A DNA stretch of 64,000 nucleotides, taken from the NCBI RefSeq assembly GCF_003590835.1, contig NZ_QYUQ01000002.1, positions 1,426,001 through 1,490,000 of the forward strand. Direction: 5' to 3'. Shown here piece by piece: positions 63,276-64,000 of the stretch; the stretch's first letter is position 1, and every line of letters starts with the position of its first letter. Both the position numbers and the translations under genes were made by a program. The notes under the pieces were generated by a model. That model had not been told where the DNA came from. It saw only the letters and a list, made by a program, of their open reading frames with translations, and searched no databases. The DNA comes from Noviherbaspirillum sedimenti. GTDB taxonomy: Bacteria > Pseudomonadota > Gammaproteobacteria > Burkholderiales > Burkholderiaceae_D.

Positions 63276-63824
63276 ATGCGAGTACATATACCAGAACGGC
63301 ATGCGTCGAATCCCGTAGCTTATGTGATGTCAACACATGCTGAAGATATTGTTCGCGCGGGCATCAACTTCTCAAAGGAAACCTATTCGAGGTCATCATT
63401 GTCGTTGCGTGAATTTGAAGCTGCGCGCACTCGTACTGCACAAATTAACGGATGCGTGTTGTGCAAAGCATGGCGATCTGCGCGTGATGTTCCAGGTTAT
63501 CTGGAGTCGCTAGGCGCAGAGAGCCATGCGAGCGTCGTCCAGAATGGGCCTGCGCCTGATGAAATGTTTTACCAAAGTGTGTCGAATTGGCAAAACACGG
63601 ATCTTTTCAGTGAGCGCGAGCGCATTGCGATCGAATATGCAGAACTGATGGGACTTGAGCCAAACGAACTTGCTTACAACGAAGATTTCTGGAGACGGGC
63701 CAAAGCAATCTTCACTGATAATGAGCTCGTCGACTTATCGTTCTGTCTTGCGGCTTGGATTGGCCTCGGAAGAGCCATTCATGTTTTAGGCTTGGACAAT
63801 GCGGCGGCATGCCAGATCTCCTGA
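63276..63824 (+). CDS. carboxymuconolactone decarboxylase family protein (AhpD-like)
   Basis: The 182-residue helical protein has the AhpD-type core ARTRTAQINGCVLCKAWRSA with a CxxC pair, and the C-terminal helices ERERIAIEYAELMG and NELVDLSFCLAAWIGLGR. The His that usually follows the CxxC by three residues (CxxCxxxH) is replaced, so peroxidase activity in the AhpD manner is doubtful. AAGGAG lies before ATG 63276. It may act as a decarboxylase or redox protein at the end of the island. Confidence 0.8.
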   Translation: MRVHIPERHASNPVAYVMSTHAEDIVRAGINFSKETYSRSSLSLREFEAARTRTAQINGCVLCKAWRSARDVPGYLESLGAESHASVVQNGPAPDEMFYQSVSNWQNTDLFSERERIAIEYAELMGLEPNELAYNEDFWRRAKAIFTDNELVDLSFCLAAWIGLGRAIHVLGLDNAAACQIS

Positions 63825-64000
63825 GTTCAGCGCGCCTTGCGCACATTCGAGAACTGGGAGCATGATTACCTGCTCGAAGGCAAAGTAAGTCGACGTTCGG
63901 ACGGGGCTATTGCCCCGATTACGTTCTGTCTCTTACTCTACGCGCTACCGACGAAGGCCGGCTCAATCTGCCTATTCCCAATGCAGGCACTATTCTGAGT
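63825..64000. other. window end, no gene recognised
   Basis: The last 176 bp contain no coding frame that can be supported. A plus-strand frame (RALRTFENWEHDYLLEGKVS) has unusual composition and no start signal; it may be a remnant. Confidence 0.3.

Noticed and set aside
1..64000. CRISPR arrays, tRNA genes, prophage or toxin-antitoxin modules
   Set aside because: No regularly spaced repeats, cloverleaf-like sequences or phage structural genes were seen on inspection; a covariance-model search was not possible.

Overview
The window reads as a chromosomal segment of a Gram-negative betaproteobacterium, most likely Burkholderiales and perhaps Oxalobacteraceae. That placement is inferred from a three-subunit proton-translocating transhydrogenase (pntAA/pntAB/pntB) next to etfBA and ETF:ubiquinone oxidoreductase, a single-chain 1158-residue pyruvate carboxylase, and a large set of LysR-type regulators. 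It is not proven by any marker gene. No rRNA, tRNA or CRISPR array was recognised.

Region 1 (1-17.8 kb) is a mosaic of small accessory units, most paired with a LysR regulator: an exported alpha/beta hydrolase; an MFS exporter/LysR pair around a perfect 17-bp palindrome; two isochorismatase-like hydrolases, a pirin and a divergent LysR; a molybdenum hydroxylase unit (LysR, 2Fe-2S subunit, molybdopterin subunit, XdhC, MocA-like); a LysR/MFS/MaoC unit; and an Old Yellow Enzyme/LysR pair.

Region 2 (17.8-26 kb) holds an intact GAF-GGDEF-EAL protein, a hybrid-free sensor kinase and ETF-QO. They are flanked by two gene graveyards. One carries pieces of an HxlR regulator, an LLM flavin oxidoreductase, the kinase and ETF-QO; the other carries the 3' ends of an acyl-CoA dehydrogenase and of pntB. 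Several pieces are diverged copies of genes that remain intact a few kb away, so this area has been duplicated and pruned.

Region 3 (25.9-35.3 kb) is core redox and carbon metabolism: 3-hydroxybutyryl-CoA dehydrogenase, etfA, a 53-residue unlisted small ORF, etfB, pntB-pntAB-pntAA and pyruvate carboxylase. Two convincing intrinsic terminators lie here, one of them directly in front of the etfB ribosome-binding site.

Region 4 (35.5-43.5 kb) is an acyl-CoA degradation block: SDR, ACAD11-like dehydrogenase plus an APH-type kinase, and two acyl-CoA dehydrogenases that look like the small and large subunits of a PimC/PimD-type heteromer. These two are transcribed divergently around a mirrored pair of identical 19-bp sites; a thiolase and lipA follow the large subunit.

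Region 5 (44.4-63.8 kb) is the most interesting part: a catabolic island for an unidentified, probably alicyclic or terpenoid/steroid-like compound. The left operon encodes an OYE, a LinA/BaiE-like dehydratase with an intact Asp-His dyad, three SDRs, a limonene-epoxide-hydrolase family enzyme with all five catalytic residues, and an epimerase-type dehydrogenase. The right operon encodes two tiny proteins, a 2-oxoacid dehydrogenase E1 alpha/beta pair without E2/E3, a Rieske oxygenase, an enoyl-CoA hydratase, a two-subunit CoA transferase, a 660-residue dienoyl-CoA-reductase-like flavoprotein and a saccharopine-dehydrogenase-like reductase. A divergent AraC-family regulator has two 20-bp direct repeats exactly 22 bp apart over its own promoter. 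IS fragments (ISAs1, IS3, and a pRiA4b ORF-3/TnpR-like passenger) are scattered through the island and suggest acquisition by transfer.
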